A stretch of DNA of 64,000 nt from Prunus persica (GCF_000346465.2 NC_034014.1:24918810-24982809); one strand, 5' to 3'. Shown: positions 32,755 to 46,353, counted from the first letter of the stretch. A program made the numbers and translations. Notes: a model not told the origin generated them from the sequence alone.

Positions 32755-35700
32755 ATGGCTCCCAAGGATCCGAAGCAGAGTGGAGGTTTCTTCGCCTCGA
32801 TGGCTTCCACTTTGACCAATCTTGGCAGCGCCATGACCAAATCCGTCAACGGGTATCAGTCAAATCCCTCTTTAATTTCATCTTTCGAGCTGGTTCTGTA
32901 ATTCGTTTACAGTTTTTGGTTTCATGGAGATCGGATTTTGATTTGTGTCTGTTCAATTCTCTTGCTCTTGGTGTCAATTGAAGCACTGCTGGTGCTAGCT
33001 GTTACTGTAAAAGCTTTAAATCTGGCTTCTATGTTCTATTGGGTTTGAAATGAATCGCTTACTAATTTGGAATTTCTGTTGATGTGGATTAATTTAAGTG
33101 GTTTTTTGATGGTTGTGGCATTTACTTGGTGTTTAATTACTTAGAAGTACTGCCAAGTTCTGAATCTAATGTCTGCATGCTGAGAAGCTAGTTTTCTATG
33201 TTTTGAAGAATCCGATTGTGACAATTCTTGGTATTTTCACTGTACAGCATAGTGGGTTATGAGGGGCTGGAGGTTATCAACCCAGATGGAAGCTCAGAAG
33301 ATCTCGAAGACGAAGCAAGGAAAGGAAGGTGGAAGCAGGAGGTACACTACTTTTCCGCCATGGAAATACCCAACTCCCCTATATGACAATGGAGAAAACG
33401 TTTCCATATTGGTTTTGTTCCCAATATAGTTGTTAGGGTTGCAAAACATTGTCAAGATTGCATTTCTCGCATGGTGATCAGCCCTTATATTAGCTCGTGT
33501 CTGATGGCCTTTGAAGGCAGGCATCATAGAGTACCATATGGTGCACTGTAATTATCACGTAGGTGATATAATACACACCTAGAATCAGGCATCCTGTCAT
33601 TTCTAATTTTTCTTTGGACAAGCTGGATCAGTTCATTCTTAGTTGACTAAAATGAAACCTTTTCTTCCTTTATTCCTTGTATGGCAGCTTCTGTGCATGC
33701 CTTATGTTGATCTTATAAGCAGAAACTGATGCTTTTCCTATAGGGATAATAAGACAATCTATTTTTGTATTGATAAAAACTACTTTTTTTTTCTTTTCAA
33801 AACTTTCTAATGCTTTCATGCATGCTCAATTCAGAAGTTCTTCCTCTTTCTTTTTTAGGATCGGGATGGTTACTGGAAGGTGATGCAGAAGTATATAGGC
33901 TCTGACGTCACATCATTGGTGACCCTTCCAGTGCTTATTTTTGAGCCAATGACTATGCTACAGAAAATGGCAGAGGTTTGTGTTATTTGTAATTGAATGG
34001 CATTATAAGAAGCTTTGTTCAATCCGATCCTGTTCTCCTCAGTGAATCTTACAATTGCCCAATTATGTTACAGCTGATGGAATACTCCCATCTGTTAGAT
34101 CTGGCAGATGAATGTGAGGATCCATACATGAGATTGGTGTATGCATGTAAGTATTTTCTGCATCTCTGCTCTGTATAGGCATCGCTGTTTCCACTTCATT
34201 TCCCTCTCCTTTTCTGTTTGTGCATGCACTGTATGATGACTAACTTACAGTTGCTGGTTGCAGCCTCATTTTTTATATCTGTTTACTTTGCCTTTCAACG
34301 AACCTGGAAGCCATTCAATCCAATACTTGGTGAGACTTATGAGATGGTTAACCATGGTGGCATTACGTTTATATCAGAACAAGTAAGTACTAAGCACCAA
34401 AACTAGCAATTCTTTGTTTAGTTATAATTTATGGTGCTTTGGGATGAAAATAAAAGCACTTTTTATTTATTTGCATGAATCTCAAGTTGTTTGGTATATA
34501 CTGGGATGCTTATCATTATCATATTTAAATGAGTTTATGTTCTTGTATTCCTTCCAGGTCAGTCATCACCCTCCTATGAGTGCTGGTCATGCTGAAAATG
34601 AGCATTTCATTTACGACATAACTTCGAAGGTGAAAACCAAATTTCTAGGGAACTCAATTGATATCTATCCAGTCGGAAGGTAACATAATTTGATCTTTCT
34701 CTGTGGCTATAATTTTGTTACTAAGTGATTTTGTATCTTCTTAACTCCTTTGAAATTGTAATGGTAGCCTTTTATCATGAGATTTGAAAATGAAAACATT
34801 TTCTTCATCTAATGATTTGTGTTTAAGCAAGAGATGAAATTGCATAGTACTCTTTATTAACAACTTGTGTAACCTTTAATTGTTTTTTATGCAGAACGCG
34901 TTTGACCCTAAAAAAAGATGGCGTAGTCCTTGATTTGGCACCCCCTCCAACAAAAGTTAACAACTTAATTTTTGGACGAACATGGGTTGATTCACCAGGA
35001 GATATGGTTCTGACCAATTTGACCACGGGGGACAAAGTTGTGCTATATTTTCAACCATGCGGCTGGTTTGGGTATGACTACCTTTCTATTGTAGTGTTCA
35101 CTGCTCATCACTTGTAGCATTGTTTGCATCACGTGACTGCTTATTGAGTAACATCTTGTGGATGGTATTTTGGTCATACAATCGAAGTTTCAGGTCTAAA
35201 ACTATCTTCTAGGCTTCTATTAAAAAAAAAAAACTGTAACATTGTGAACCTACCTTCTTGTTGTTTTATTAGTTACCTACTCCTGATTGGGCACAATATA
35301 CTCATGGGATGTGTTGATCTGAAACAAAAATTGACAACACCAAGATTTTAGACCAGACTGAGTGGCCAGGGGAAAAACTCCAAATGGAGGGCCAAAACTA
35401 ATGTGGAAAGAGATATATGTAGTCAACTCCAGTCTTTTGGGATAATGACTTGGTTTGGGTTCAAGGTTTTTTTAATCTTTAGTTATCCTAGTGTATGCTC
35501 TATGTTGATTTCACACTTGATCTGATAAAATATTGTGCTTGCAGATCTGGTCGCTATGAAGTAGATGGGTATGTTTATAATTCTGCCGAGGAACCTAAAA
35601 TATTGATGACTGGAAAATGGAACGAGTCAATGAGTTATCAACCCTGTGACTCAGAAGGGGAACCACTTCCTGGCACTGAACTGAAAGAGGTTAGGTTTTG

Positions 35701-36323
35701 CCAGCTACACCTTGTAACTTGAATCTTGTTTAGGAAAACCTGGAGTGGACTTCTGTCTGGTTCTTGCAAAGTGGAATTGCAGGTTCAGACCTGAGGTCAT
35801 TGATAGCTATATTTGCCCTTTACATATCTGGTGTCCAGTTGGTGTATGAAGTTGTAGAAACCAACTAATCTTTATAGTTCATAGGCACTCCTATTGTTTT
35901 CATGGCCAGTTTTGAATTTTGTATTGAGTGCATTCTCATGATCATGATGCCATGTTATTTATCTCCCCAAAGACTGAGAAGATTGGTAACTATTTTATTT
36001 TGTTCCTTCCTTTTTGTCATATCAGAGGACTAGCGTACTAGTTGAGAACTTCTTTTTTGTCCATTTCTGGTGACCAAGCAAACAAACTTTTTTCTTTGTT
36101 TGTTCCTTTCAGTAAACTAATAGGAAATGATTCATTGTTTCATTGCAGGTGTGGAGAGTTGCTGATGTTCCAGAAAATGATAAATTCCAGTACACACATT
36201 TTGCTCATAAGATAAATAGCTTTGACACTGCTCCTAAGAAGTTATTGGCATCAGACTCTCGCTTGCGTCCTGATAGATACGCACTGGAGCAAGGTGACTT
36301 ATCCAAAGCGGGTTTTGAAAAGA

Positions 36324-36399
<76 letters not shown>

Positions 36400-36727
36400 A
36401 CAGTAAGAAGATTGAATTGAAATATGAAAATCATTGGTAAAAACTGACATCTTAAATATGTCTACCTACTTTTTTGTCAGTCTGGAGGAGAGACAGAGAG
36501 ATGAGAAGAAAAATCGAGTGGCAAAGGGACAGGAGTTTACTCCAAGATGGTTTGACAAAACAGATGAAATCTGTCCTACAACGTGGGATGACTTGGAAGT
36601 GTACCGTTACAATGGAAAATACACTGAACATCGGGCTGCAGTAGATAACTCAGACAGTGTTGAAGCGATTGACGTCAAATCAATAGAGTTCAACCCCTGG
36701 CAATATGAGAATTTGGCTGCTGCTTGA
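32755..36727 (+). CDS. ORP3: Oxysterol-binding protein-related protein, short type (ORP3-like)
   Basis: Ten exons (32755-32852, 33248-33341, 33859-33975, 34074-34146, 34264-34382, 34558-34679, 34895-35071, 35545-35689, 36149-36327, 36481-36727) give 456 residues, the expected size of plant ORP3 proteins. ORPs bind sterols or phosphoinositides and move them between membranes. Only the lipid-binding OSBP domain is present; there is no PH domain and no membrane anchor. The fingerprint EQVSHHPP spans residues 166-173. Also diagnostic are [15 protein letters not shown] just before it, [12 protein letters not shown] in the middle and FTPRWFDK near the end. The start ATG follows a long CT-rich leader, and the next in-frame residues [20 protein letters not shown] are typical of the family. 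Intron 9 starts with a compound microsatellite. Confidence 0.95.
36330..36396. repeat. Compound (CT)n(CA)n microsatellite at the ORP intron 9 donor
   Basis: The GT donor at 36328-36329 is followed at once by (CT)n to about 36358 and (CA)n to about 36396. The repeat therefore supplies bases +3 onward of the 5' splice site, which departs from the usual GTAAGT. Confidence 0.85.
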
Positions 36728-39700
36728 GGTGTATCATGTGATTGTTTTGCTTGTATAATAGTTTTGCATATTTATTTGTTATTCTTACCTTTGCTCGCTC
36801 CCCTTGGGAGTCAGTATCATGATGGAATTATAAGACGGATAGGCTTTCCTAGCTATGACATGGATGTGTTGTGGTGTTAGATCTTTTGCAATCTTTTATT
36901 ATGAAAAGCAATTAAAGGTTGGAAATCTGACTCGTTCTTGTGTGACAATTTCTACGAATGTACCGAATGGCTCTGTTAATGAGGTGTCTGTGACTTAGGG
37001 TTTAGAATACAATGAAAGAGATGGTAGTGATGGTGGTCCTGAGACAGGCACGCATGATTATGTGCTGTTGTGATGGTGGTGGTGGCTCGCACGTGTAAAG
37101 GCTGTTGGCTGCTTCCAAAGTTCTTGGCGAGCCTCTGTTTCAGAGAAACATGGGTTTGTCTTTCAGCTGGCTGATGTGAACCGATGCGAAAAAAAGGTCA
37201 CATTGTGGCCTGCGTTCTCTTTCAATTTCCTTCCTGTCCGTACTCTCAGGACCATTTCAGACCTTTTTCACTTGGTCCTCCCTTATCCATTCTCTCTCTC
37301 ACCACAAAAATATGCCACCCTTATCCCCTAACTTATCGTTCTTTGCCTCACTTAGCATGTTGGAATGCTAGCTTTACCTCTTCCAATGAAATCCCATCTC
37401 GTGAATTTATGGACCTCATGCCATTGTAATGTGGGTTTGCTTTTTGGGTTTATACGAAGTGATTGGATATTTGTTTTCCGTCAAAAATTGGATGCTACTT
37501 TAGCTTTCATGTCATAAATTTTGCCCAACTACCCCAACGAGAGAGAGACATGTCTACAACTTTTTCATCTTAGAGAGACAATCATAGTGTCCATATAATT
37601 CGTTTGAGTTTTGATAATTTTGGCAAGCTCTCATTGCCCCTTTAATTTGACTGCACACTTCACCAGCTTACACACCCATGCGTGTATGCGTGGGGTAGTT
37701 CACAATTATGTTTAAAACGCGCTAATTTAATTTTGTTGAAACGCGTTAATTTAATTTTGTTGAAAAAAATTCTGAGTTCAAATCAAATTTGATCAACAAG
37801 GTTGTCGACTATAAACATCAATAATGAGAACATATTGACTCATAATTCAAGAGAGGACACATTTGTTGAGGAATCAACAAGTTATAAGTTGGAGTTGTGC
37901 AGATTTTTATTACTTTGGGACAAGTTCTTACATGAGCAAATAATTCAGGTATTTTTATACACACAAAAGCCTTGGTATGAGTTGGTCAAAAAATAGAAGA
38001 CAAGGAACGTGGAACACGGTGGAAGGGCCTAGGAAGAGCAGCAAAGATGATTGAACCTCTCCCGTACGTACAGAAAAGTGCATTGTTTTTATGTGAACGA
38101 GATAAGATTCAACCCAGAATTATGGAGAGACTTACACGTGTCAAGAACAGAAGTGATGTGGCTCAAACGTAGGAACTGGTCCAAGAGGTTTTTCTTAACT
38201 GCTGTAGCCGGTAAACTCCCACCAGTTACCGGTTAGCTCAATTATGGGGATGAAGTTCAAACTTTATAAACAGTTGGGGGGTTTAAGAAACAAGTTGGGT
38301 GGTTTTCAGGGGGTTTTTGGTGATCAGACAGAACCCACTTTCATAGGTGAGGTGAGAATATTATGTGTATTTTAGACACTGCTTTCTGTGTCCCTTATAA
38401 GAAAAAACAAGAGTAATTCTCTCTTTTCAGGCAGGGATTTATATTTTCATCCATGAAAATGAGAACCCAGATCAAATTTTGCATGTATTTTTCTAGAATC
38501 TCATATTTTTCTGTTTAATATGCTTGCCCTGATGTGTTTTTATGTGTTTGCACATTTGAATTTCTTCGAATTTTTGTCTTCCAAATTCCCGTCATATGTA
38601 CTCACTTTCTGGTGGAATTGTAATTCCTTCCTCTCTCTCTCTCTCTGTCAAATATAAATATGATGTTTGAACCAGTGAACTATATGATGATCTGCCGTTT
38701 TACATTCTGTCAGGGTTTAACGTTGGCTTCCTGTTCTTTTATATACTAATACATATGTTAAGTTATGCCTTCGTGACATAAAAAAGGTGTTAACTTTGTT
38801 ATGATTTGTAGAAATTGAGGGGTCTTATTTAGGAACAAGTTGACATATATTGTATTCTGCAATGGGATGATTTCAAGGTTTTCTAACTACCCTTTTGTCT
38901 GTACTTTACCCTTTTAACTGTAAGCCTTCTTGTCTGCATTGCCTCACACATATACTATTCTAGTAATTTCTGCATTTGATTTTCCTTTGTTTTATTTATT
39001 TTATATGGGAGAATATGTAGGTCTGTATATATTTTTGTTCCTCCTTAGATTTTGGCTATCTGGAAGTAGTCATGAAGATGATTGGCCAGAAATGAAACTG
39101 AAAAATGAATTTCCCAGGGGAAAGGGAAGGACAGCAGGAAAGCTACATTTGGTTGCGCAGAGTTTTTGGAATTTATTTTGATTCTGATCTTCTGTTGTTC
39201 CGTTTTTTGAGTTGTACTTCACTGAATTAAATTTGGTCCCAAAGTTGGTCTTCTCTTAGTGCAGATCTCATTTTGACTTTAGAACTTTGGGTTTTGCAGC
39301 AATTGGTACAAGACCACTTAAAAGCATATAAGATCTTATCTGCATTATGTACCCGTTGTTAAAGAAAGAGTACGATTTGTTTGATGTTTTTGTGTCCTAG
39401 TGTTCTTGGTCGGTGTTCTTTTATTCATGGGATTAGGACACATAAATTCGTTTTCGTATTAAGTTATCAACCACCCAACAATTTGTTTCATATATGTTCC
39501 TTTTTTGTTGATCCGGCCTCTTAACCTTGATGCGATATTTATTTGGTTGAAGTACAAGTTTTGTTCTAGTTTCATCAGTATTAGTCTATTATTTACATCA
39601 TACAGCCCAGCTTCACCCCATGCAGTGGTCTTTTACCTTTTTTCTTTCTTCACATGCATTCGATGCAAGAATTTCCTGGCTGCCAATTCTGCTACTTGTT

Positions 39701-39892
39701 TTTCACAAATTTCTATATTTTCCATTCCTCAACGCATAAGTGAATTTCATGTCATTGTTTTTATCTTGTGATGTTGAACTGATTGCATTAATTTTGGTTA
39801 GCTAACAGGGTCTTGTTCTGTAGGCCTTGAGATTAAAGAAGCTTGTTACTTTTAGCAGATGACTTTTTCTACTTGCGATGAAAGTCTGAGAT
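36728..39892. other. Intergenic region between ORP and TRP, with probable TRP leader
   Basis: The ORP 3' UTR should occupy the first few hundred bases. No other gene is supported. The TRP 5' UTR, possibly with introns, probably lies in 38200-39890, but its exons could not be fixed. A short tandem repeat lies at 37715-37762. Confidence 0.45.
37715..37762. repeat. Two-copy 24-bp tandem repeat
   Basis: AAACGCG(C/T)TAATTTAATT plus TTGTTG occurs at 37715 and again at 37739, with one substitution between the copies. Confidence 0.8.
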
Positions 39893-42800
39893 ATGGTATT
39901 GCAGCGGAGGTTGGACTATGGCTTCAATGGCTACCAGGTGCCTGAGGTTCCTCGAGCTTCTAGATCAGCCAGGGTAAAGGCTTCCATGACCAATCTTATG
40001 GGTTGCCTGTTGACATTCTATTTTGTATGTACAAGGAGTCCTGATCTTGTGATCTATTAATATTTTTGGTTCAGGGAAGGGTACCTATCAAGAAGAAACT
40101 AGAGGCCAATCAAATTCGTGCTTTTGAGATTTTGGCCAGTGTAGCTGGTAAGTTATTGCAGGAGAGTGAACATCCTCTGCCAACAAATGATTCTTGTGGA
40201 AAGGATGCGCATTTCATTTTTGATGATACCACTAAGAGCAAACAGGAGAAAGGAAACTTGTCAAAGGAAGACCCGTGTGAGCGCGGAAGCTGTGATGAGC
40301 AAACCCTTTTATGTGTGGGCAGGATGCAAGAGTGCCAACAAAGTTATACATTGAATGGGGTTTCACATTCTCAGGAAAATTTTAGTTATGAGATCAACCG
40401 AGCATCAAAAAGTTTTGATCATTCAGAGAGTATATATTCTAACAAAATATTCAGTGACTCTCCCTTATTTGGAGATTCTGTTGAAGAGAAGCCACGGGGT
40501 GTACTTAAGAGGAAGCTAGAGACTGGACCATCAAAGGATATGAGCATAAAGGATGAAAGAACCCAGATTTTAGGCAATTCTGAGGATATAATGAAAGTGG
40601 AAGGGATGCCTCCTGAACTGGTCAGTTGTGGGCATGATGTAAAGACTTCCTTTTCAGGGGACTGCAAAAATCATGATCCTTTACTCTGCCATTGTGCTAA
40701 TATTAAAGTAGATAGTAGAGATGATGACGAAAACTGTGTTAGGTATGCCCAACCCCTCAGCGTGGTAAAAGAATTTGAGCACCCACCAGACGCCGGTGAT
40801 GAGAAAATAAATAATCTTGCTGCGTCCAGGCACTGGAGAGTAGCTCCTGAGAGGAGGATTGGGGGTTATTCTAGAAATGGTAATTGGCTTTGTAATGCAC
40901 TCTTGTTTTGAATGTAAAGTAAGTTGTAGGTGTTATGATTAGTCTGTTGGATTTCATGAACTGTGCAATTGATATTAGTTTCCTATCAATATCCTTGGCT
41001 TAGGATAGAAACATTTTCTCTTGTGCCCTTTTTGGTGTATTGACTAAACCTTTCTGGATTTTATGTTCGTTATGATAAATATGCTTTGATGGTGGTTTGA
41101 TGCTTTCAGATGGGAAGATCAGGCAAGTTTACCGCCACGGGAGAAATTGTTATACACATCAAAGATCACAGAAGATTTATCCTTTTAAAAAGAGAAAGTT
41201 CTTTAATCGGATGCCACTCGCTACACCTGATAGAGGGTTTAACTGTGAAAGCATATTTAATTCTCCTGATAAGAGAGTAAATAGTGACAACTACTGCGCA
41301 GGTTCAATGATGCATACTGTCCGCTTTCCATTTTCTACACATGTGCACAGTGCACATTATACTCTCCATTTACATTGAAGGTTTAGGTTTTAGGGATGTA
41401 TCAAGTTTGGCTTAACAATCCTAGCTCCTAAATGCAGAAATTGGACCATCATCCTCAACAACAGGTGGGCAAGTACCACTCAAGTCCAGTGATTGCAATG
41501 GTAAGAATATCTATTGACGTTGTCTGGAATTCTACTACATATTGCCATTTTACTTTATAATTTTCTTACACACTCTTCCTTTTGTTAATCAGTGAAGCTT
41601 AGTATTAAATCCTTCAAGGTTCCCGATCTCTTTATTGAAATTCCTGCAACCGCAACTGTTGGTTCATTGAAGGTTTGTGTTATTACCTTTTTCTGAGCTG
41701 TTGATATGTTAACTTTGCTTCCATATTGTTTCCCTAGGTTTCAAGAAACAATTAACATTTAAGCCTAACTCTATTTTTTGATGTGGTGTGGTGGTGGGGT
41801 ATAAAGTTATGGTGTGGATTTTAGAATGTCATATGAAATATTTAGTCAAATCAAATGTGTTTCACCAAAGCCATTGCAGGTTACTTCAACTTATCAAATA
41901 AGTAGTTCTTGACATTATTTCGATACTTTTTAAGCTGGAAAACTTAGCCTGGCTGACATAGATGATTGGGCGATTGCAATTCCTTAGACCAATCAAGGTT
42001 GGTTGGGTGGAATGTTAAGTTTCATCCCTGCGTTTGTACTTTTGGGGCGTCAGGAATAAGGAGGCATTTTGCTTTCTAGGTAGTTCATAGCTGGAAATTA
42101 GACTATCAATTACAATTAAGAATATGCTGAAGGTATGCAATCTTTCTCTATCATACAGTCTTTTTCCATTTTTGCGTATTTCATTTGACCTCTTAATTAT
42201 GTTGGGAAGAAAAATGGATCCAAATACGGTTCAAGAAATCTCACGCTATTATTTTGTTTAGATTTAATTGGTAATATCTGATGTTTTTTCTGTAGAGGAC
42301 AGTAATGGAGGCAGTAACATCCATACTTGGAGATGGATTACATGTTGGCATCCTGGTCCGGGGAAAAAAGGTCAGAGATGACAACAAAACTCTACTTCAG
42401 ACTGGGATTTCTCAGGATGAGAAGAGTCGTAATTTGGGCTTTATGTTGGAGCCAAAACGTGCAAAGCTTACATATTCTCCACGCAGCAAAGATCCTTCTT
42501 TGCCATCTGGCAGATCTCGGGAGTTAACCAGGTAACGGTTTAGCAAGTGTTAGCTTATGAATTGGAACTTCTTGTAGTGGTTCTTTCCCCACTCTTGCAG
42601 CTCATACTCTCATTATTCCTAGTTTCAGTACCTAAGAGTTAATCTGGTTGCCTTATATTCATGAGGGTATGTTTTGTTGTCAGGCATTCTGCATCTTTGG
42701 TGTCACAACCGGGGACTTCAAATGTCTCCCCAAATCCTCCAGTAATTAATTTTGGTGGTTATGTTAAAAGAGACCTAAACGCAGTTCCCTCTCTTCCTAG

Positions 42801-43556
42801 TACCTCTATTGAAAAAACCCCACAAGCATCCCAAGCTCTGGTTGCAGTTCCACCAATTAGCATGAATGCATTGGCTGTGGTTCCTTTTCATCGGAAATCT
42901 GGGCATCCAGAGTATGTACAGCGCCGGATCAGGAGACCTTTCTCTGTTCCAGAAGTAGAAGCATTGGTTCAAGCTGTTGAGAAACTCGGAACAGGAAGGT
43001 TGGTTTGATCATTATCGCTTCGCTATGGTCAAGGAATATTAGTACCATGATGCAGACTATGTGACAGTTTTCTTGGGTTGCAGGTGGCGTGACGTTAAGT
43101 TGCGTGCTTTTGATGGTGCAAAACATCGAACTTATGTGGATTTGAAGGTGAGTAATTAATTTGAGTACAAGGTCAAATGGATTTTTCGGGTTAGTATTTT
43201 TTCCCTGAATTCATCTATAGTTCGTTTTTCAACCTCATGTAGTTTGAATAGTGTTGAACACCCTTTTACACTTTGAATATTCAGTTTTGAGGTTTAAAGC
43301 AGTTAAGCTGTTGCCTTGTATCAGCGTCGTCTTTATGATAGCCCATGGCCTTAGAAAATGTACTACATTGTTGCGCTCCTAACAAAATGTGGAAAATTTG
43401 CAGGACAAGTGGAAAACATTGGTACACACAGCAAGAATCTCCGCCCAGCAAAGGAGGGGAGAGCCCGTTCCGCAGGAGCTTCTGGACAGAGTCCTAGCTG
43501 CCCATGCCTGCTGGTCTCAGCGGCGCGCCAAGCAACAGGTCAAAGCAGCAGTCTGA
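39893..43556 (+). CDS. TRP1: Telomere repeat-binding protein with telobox Myb domain (TRP/TRFL family 1)
   Basis: Nine coding exons: 39893-39973, 40075-40879, 41110-41301 (or 41349), 41438-41500, 41593-41672, 42296-42531, 42684-42998, 43084-43147, 43404-43556. The product is 662 or 678 residues. These nuclear proteins bind the plant telomere repeat TTTAGGG in double-stranded DNA. The start MVLQRRLDYGFNGYQVP is the conserved N-terminus of the family. A ubiquitin-like region runs from VKLSIKSFKVPDLFIEIP through GKKVRDDNKTLLQTGIS to GFMLEP. The C-terminal Myb domain begins RRIRRPFSVPEVEALVQAVE, continues GTGRWRDVKLRAFD, and ends with the telobox VDLKDKWKTLVHTAR (about 609-623). The large second exon encodes a weakly conserved acidic linker. 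The donor of exon 3 is uncertain: two GT sites 48 bp apart both keep the frame. Confidence 0.93.
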
Positions 43557-45640
43557 GGCCTAGGCTTTGTAAAAAAAGATCTGGGAAGAAGAGGGTATCT
43601 GTATGTAGATGTTACAGCTAGAAAATTGTCATGTAAATGAGACTTGATGTAATATGCTATTTCTCTCACTTGATCCACAAGACACCAATCTATCCTTTCC
43701 CAGTTAAGAAGAGTCTTGTGTGATATGTAAATGATTGTTTATGCAGCAACTGGAGTATGCTCTGAGACTTCATTAAATCCACCAGACATCACATGGAATA
43801 TATATAATATGACAAATTGTTTGATTTTCTGCCAAGATTTTATGCCAGTGCATGCGTATATTTCCTATCCTCTCTCTCTCTCTCTCCTTGAAATCAATTT
43901 TGTCGATCTTTTTTCTGAGTTTTTATATCTGTCACTCAAATAGTATTTTGTTATTTTTCTGCGTGGGTTAAGTTTTTTATTTTGGGTTTGTGTATCTTAT
44001 ACTAATCGGTTTGCAATTGCCGTCATTGATGATGCAGACTGCACTATAAGTCTTAAGCACTATTTATCTTAATCAATGATCTTAATTGCAATCTGACAAC
44101 ATAAAAGAGTATTAGTATGCCCTGATCAACAACAGAATCACTTACCCACTATATCATATACATAACAAAGATCTATAAACTTGAAGCCTCACTGCGCTCA
44201 ACACATGGTTTACTAATTTCTATAAAGACAATGGAGCATGTGAAGGAATTCCAATTGGTTTGTTTCTAATTGGTGGTCCTTGGTGTGGCATGTGCTTAAC
44301 TTGGGTTGATCAATTTTTTTAAAGCTTTAATCTTAATTTATAATTAAAATTGTTTAAGCCAACTCCTGAAAAGGAGCTTGATTTGCAAATCAGTGATCTC
44401 AAGTTCGAACTCCCATAACACGTTGAGAATGTATATATGTGAGAAACCCCCCCCTCCGTCCCCTAAAATATCTCTAGTATAAAAAACTAAATAAAATTGT
44501 TTGAAAGTACCTTAAACATGCCCACCATAGTCAAAGGGGTAATTTGCTTTTCCATTCAAACAGTGGTGAGGACTCGTTTTCTGCTTAAAAAACTGAGTAC
44601 TATGTACTTGCAACTTATGAGTAATTCATCGAATCGTTACCAGAAACAGGGCTAAATTATGTTTTTTGACCATCGAACATTAGTCTTCAACTTGGGTTAT
44701 TATTTAATTGTTAATTGTTGTTAGTGGCATAACAAAAATCTAAGACAGCACAAAGCCACACAAATCACACATGGCAAATCGGATGGCAACCAATTGAAGG
44801 AGTCAACCTACGATGGAAGCACTTTTTTTAATGAGCAAAAGCACTTTCTGTCCTTCTCAATAAGAATTGAAATTTCGTCCTTGCCTCTTTCTGCTATCAG
44901 AAATATGCCTCCCCACTCCCATGCTCATGTGTCACACTCCTTTCTCTTGCTATTCTTGTCAAACTTTTTTTTTATATATTAGAATAATTATGTCAAACAT
45001 TTTAAATGTTTTTAAAGCACTATCATTAACAAAAGAAAATCACTATCAGTGACAGTTAATTCAACATAAAATCTTTATGACTTGACCAAAAAAACATGTC
45101 AGTTAGAAAATATTTCTCTTAAAATCTAGAGCCTTTTAATGAATTCTTTTTCCAAAATTTGACAGTGGACTCGAGAGTGAGAGTGAGATTTATTTCCATA
45201 TTTGGCAAATGAACTCACAAAACAAAATAAACGTTTTGCATTCCTATAAAACAAGAGGAATTGTTCTTAAGCGATTGTTCATAGCATGACTCAAATGAGA
45301 GACGATTCATCCTCATTTTCGAAATTCATATAGGAAGATTAAATGACAAATTAAGTTTACACCAACTTCATTGTAAAAAATTTATAACTCATCGAATACA
45401 GACCCCCGAGGTTTTCTGTTTTTTTTTTAAGTTGGTCGAAAGAGATTTTCTATTAGAACTCTCCGTTTTCAATATCACTTGTATAAAAAAAACAAAAAAT
45501 TTGGGTCATTCAAATGGAGACGTTGCATTTATTATGAGGTTCTAAAATCTTGACAATACAAGGGCATTTCTGTAAATCTGAACAAAGTGAAAGTGGGGTG
45601 AAGTGACTAGCTTGTTCTGCAGAAGTGGAAAGAGAAATGA
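43557..45640. other. Intergenic region between TRP and SCL14
   Basis: Contains the TRP 3' UTR, then AT-rich sequence without a supported gene. A tRNA-derived-looking segment lies near 44350-44460. Confidence 0.45.
44350..44462 (+). repeat. tRNA-derived, SINE-like fragment
   Basis: CAAGTTCGAACTCCC (44400-44414) matches a Pol III B box, preceded by AGGAGCTTGATTTGCAAATC where a tRNA D/anticodon region would lie. It is followed by a C-rich, non-tRNA tail. No cloverleaf can be formed, so it is a repeat and not a tRNA gene. Ends are uncertain. Confidence 0.35.
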
Positions 45641-45650
45641 GCCACGTGGG

Positions 45651-45681
45651 ACAACATTTCGTTTTCTGATGGACACGTGGC
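45651..45681. promoter_or_regulatory. Two G-boxes in the SCL14 promoter
   Basis: GCCACGTGGG (45651-45660) and GGACACGTGGC (45671-45681) lie 20 bp apart, about 250 bp before the 5' leader. Both contain CACGTG; the second is ABRE-like (ACACGTGGC). Paired elements of this type are typical of bZIP-controlled, stress-responsive promoters. Confidence 0.55.
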
Positions 45682-45942
45682 AATCAGGAATAGGCAACGT
45701 CGTCCAGAGGGTCATGATACACGGGAAGACAAGATGAAACCGGTTCGTCTCATGATATGGACAGGCTATACCCGGTGAAAACTTGATATCAACGGCTGGT
45801 GTTCGTCTAATAACCCAGAAAGACAACCTTAAAAACTTGAAAGAACAACGTGAGCTCTCCTATGAGTGTTCCATCTCTCTGCTCGCTCTGCTTCTCTCTG
45901 CTGCAATCTCTCTGTGAGCTTCAGGCTTAGCTCTACTCAGAG

Positions 45943-46247
45943 GTAAGCTTTTGATATTTTGTGGTTTGACATAACCCAAGTAGATTAGAGGTTTTGTTTG
46001 TTGTAGCATTCCTGGGTTTTTGAAGTTATTTCTGTTCATAGTTGACCTTCATATTGAATTAACTAATTATATTTTTATAATTGAGAAAAGCTACCTGTTT
46101 CAGTGATTTTTCTGTGATTATGCTGTGAAGTTTTGGTGTTTCTTGTTGTTTAAGATGCTTTAGTTTGTGAATTTTTGAAGTTTGAAAGTTTGTAGATGTA
46201 CTTGTGGAGGTTTCCATTTTCATTTTGGTATTTTAATGGTTTTTTAG
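45943..46247 (+). other. Probable 5' UTR intron of the SCL14 gene
   Basis: A strong donor (CAGAG/GTAAGC at 45943) and acceptor (TTTTTAG, ending 46247) bracket 305 bp of T-rich, non-coding sequence between the CT-rich leader and the ATG. A 5' UTR intron before an intron-less coding region is common for this GRAS subgroup. The precise acceptor is inferred. Confidence 0.6.
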
Positions 46248-46353
46248 GTTGAAGAAGGAAACTAATTTGGAAGGAAATTCTGCAGCTTTTTTGGATTTTG
46301 GTTCTCTCTCCTAGTTGGGTTTTTATAGAGACTGTAGAGTAATTACAAAGTTC

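Noticed and set aside
46315..46353. In-frame upstream extension of the SCL14 frame to a TTG codon
   Set aside because: There is no ATG in the extension and the family N-terminus starts at the ATG at 46354; the extension lies in the 5' leader.
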